Source: Pseudomonadota bacterium (GTDB lineage: Bacteria > Pseudomonadota > Alphaproteobacteria > Sphingomonadales > Sphingomonadaceae). Taken from it: 64,000 nucleotides of DNA. Below the pieces are notes generated by a model. The model was not told the DNA's origin. It saw only the letters and a program-made list of their open reading frames with translations, and did no database searches. The stretch covers positions 62,001 through 126,000 of the forward strand of contig JAJZQN010000007.1 in NCBI GenBank assembly GCA_021847605.1, in the 5' to 3' direction. Shown here piece by piece: positions 63,801 through 64,000 of this stretch (position 1 is the stretch's first letter; each line of letters opens with the position of its first letter). The position numbers and the translations under genes were made by a program.

Positions 63801-64000
63801 CGCACGGTTCGTGGCAGCGGACGAAACAAAATTTACATGCGTGCTTTACAGGGGGGACCCCTACGCATATATCGGCCGTCCGCTGCCCCATGGGACTTCC
63901 ACCGCAAGGCAGCTTTTTCGCCCTGAACTACACTGGAGGTCCCTTGAGTTGCACAAGCATCATAGCGCGCTGGGGGTAGCGACCGCCCTCACACCGGCAG
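63801..64000 (+). ncRNA. Structured 5' leader resembling the speF RNA motif (truncated by window end)
   Basis: No convincing gene fills these 200 bases, but several perfect stems do. GGCAGCGGACG (63813-63823) pairs with CGTCCGCTGCC (63877-63887) and encloses ATGCGT/ACGCAT (63837-63842, 63863-63868) stacked on AGGGG/CCCCT (63850-63854, 63858-63862). GGGACTTCC (63892-63900) pairs with GGAGGTCCC (63935-63943). The size, nesting and neighbouring polyamine genes fit the alphaproteobacterial speF motif (Rfam RF00518) that precedes ornithine decarboxylase genes. The downstream gene is outside the window; identification is from memory of the motif and inference. Confidence 0.6.
63890..63979 (+). other. 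Possible 29-codon leader ORF inside the structured leader
   Basis: ATG 63890 opens 29 codons (MGLPPQGSFF at the start, IIARWG at the end) and stops at TAG 63977-63979. No ribosome binding site is visible and the start lies just after a strong stem. It may be chance, or a translated leader peptide. Low support. Confidence 0.2.

Overview
This 64-kb window is a high-GC chromosomal segment from an alphaproteobacterium, most probably a sphingomonad (Sphingomonadaceae, Sphingobium-like). The evidence is the dusB-ntrBC-ntrYX-hfq-hflX cluster, a DivL-type pseudo-kinase gene, ALA synthase (Shemin pathway) hemA, a fused ispDF, a two-domain Hfq of a kind reported in the sphingomonad Novosphingobium, and carboxyspermidine-route polyamine genes. 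The last would fit a spermidine-making genus better than Sphingomonas in the strict sense. Almost everything is core chromosome. The one clear mobile element is an IS30-family insertion. The genus call is inference from gene content only.

Region by region: (1) 1-12.6 kb, plus strand: the end of ahcY and its terminator, then a tightly overlapping run divL-tsaE-amgK-murU-addB-addA followed by trxA. This joins cell-cycle signalling, tRNA t6A modification, peptidoglycan recycling and double-strand-break repair. (2) 12.6-18 kb: a di-heme peroxidase, then carbonic anhydrase and acylphosphatase on the minus strand. lipA and a COQ10/RatA-like gene follow on plus, facing cinA and ispDF on minus; cinA and the COQ10-like gene overlap tail to tail. 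(3) 18-28.5 kb, plus: dusB-ntrB-ntrC-ntrY-ntrX (nitrogen and redox two-component systems), hfq (two Sm domains), hflX and ldhA. (4) 28.6-41.4 kb, minus: a TPR-like exported protein, a GNAT gene and mazG, then the IS30 element. Upstream of it is a long co-directional series: HAD phosphatase, mltB, rlpA, dacA, tmk, holB, metG, tatD, an MBL hydrolase and a retropepsin-like protease. Many of these overlap by 1-4 bases, which suggests coupled translation. (5) 41.5-45.7 kb, plus: a three-gene signalling operon (small membrane protein, hybrid histidine kinase with two receivers and an HPt domain, PleD-like diguanylate cyclase). (6) 45.9-52.4 kb, minus: topA, dprA and plsY, with an opposite-strand pair (CHAP/NlpC-like hydrolase and an unrecognised five-helix membrane protein) lying between topA and dprA. 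(7) 52.5-64 kb: a small unknown gene, an O-acetyltransferase, murI, hemA, the betaine-lipid operon btaA-btaB, a DNA-repair exonuclease-ligase pair, a GFA-family protein, and the polyamine pair casDH-nspC. The window ends in a highly structured leader that resembles the alphaproteobacterial speF RNA motif.

Systems worth attention are the terminal structured RNA next to polyamine genes, the fused double Hfq between strong hairpins, the DivL tyrosine in the phospho-acceptor position, the NtrX without a sigma-54 contact loop, the topA/dprA cassette, and the inverted repeat pair that ends at the nspC ribosome binding site. No rRNA, intact tRNA or CRISPR array was seen. No stretch longer than 300 bases lacks an annotated gene or element.
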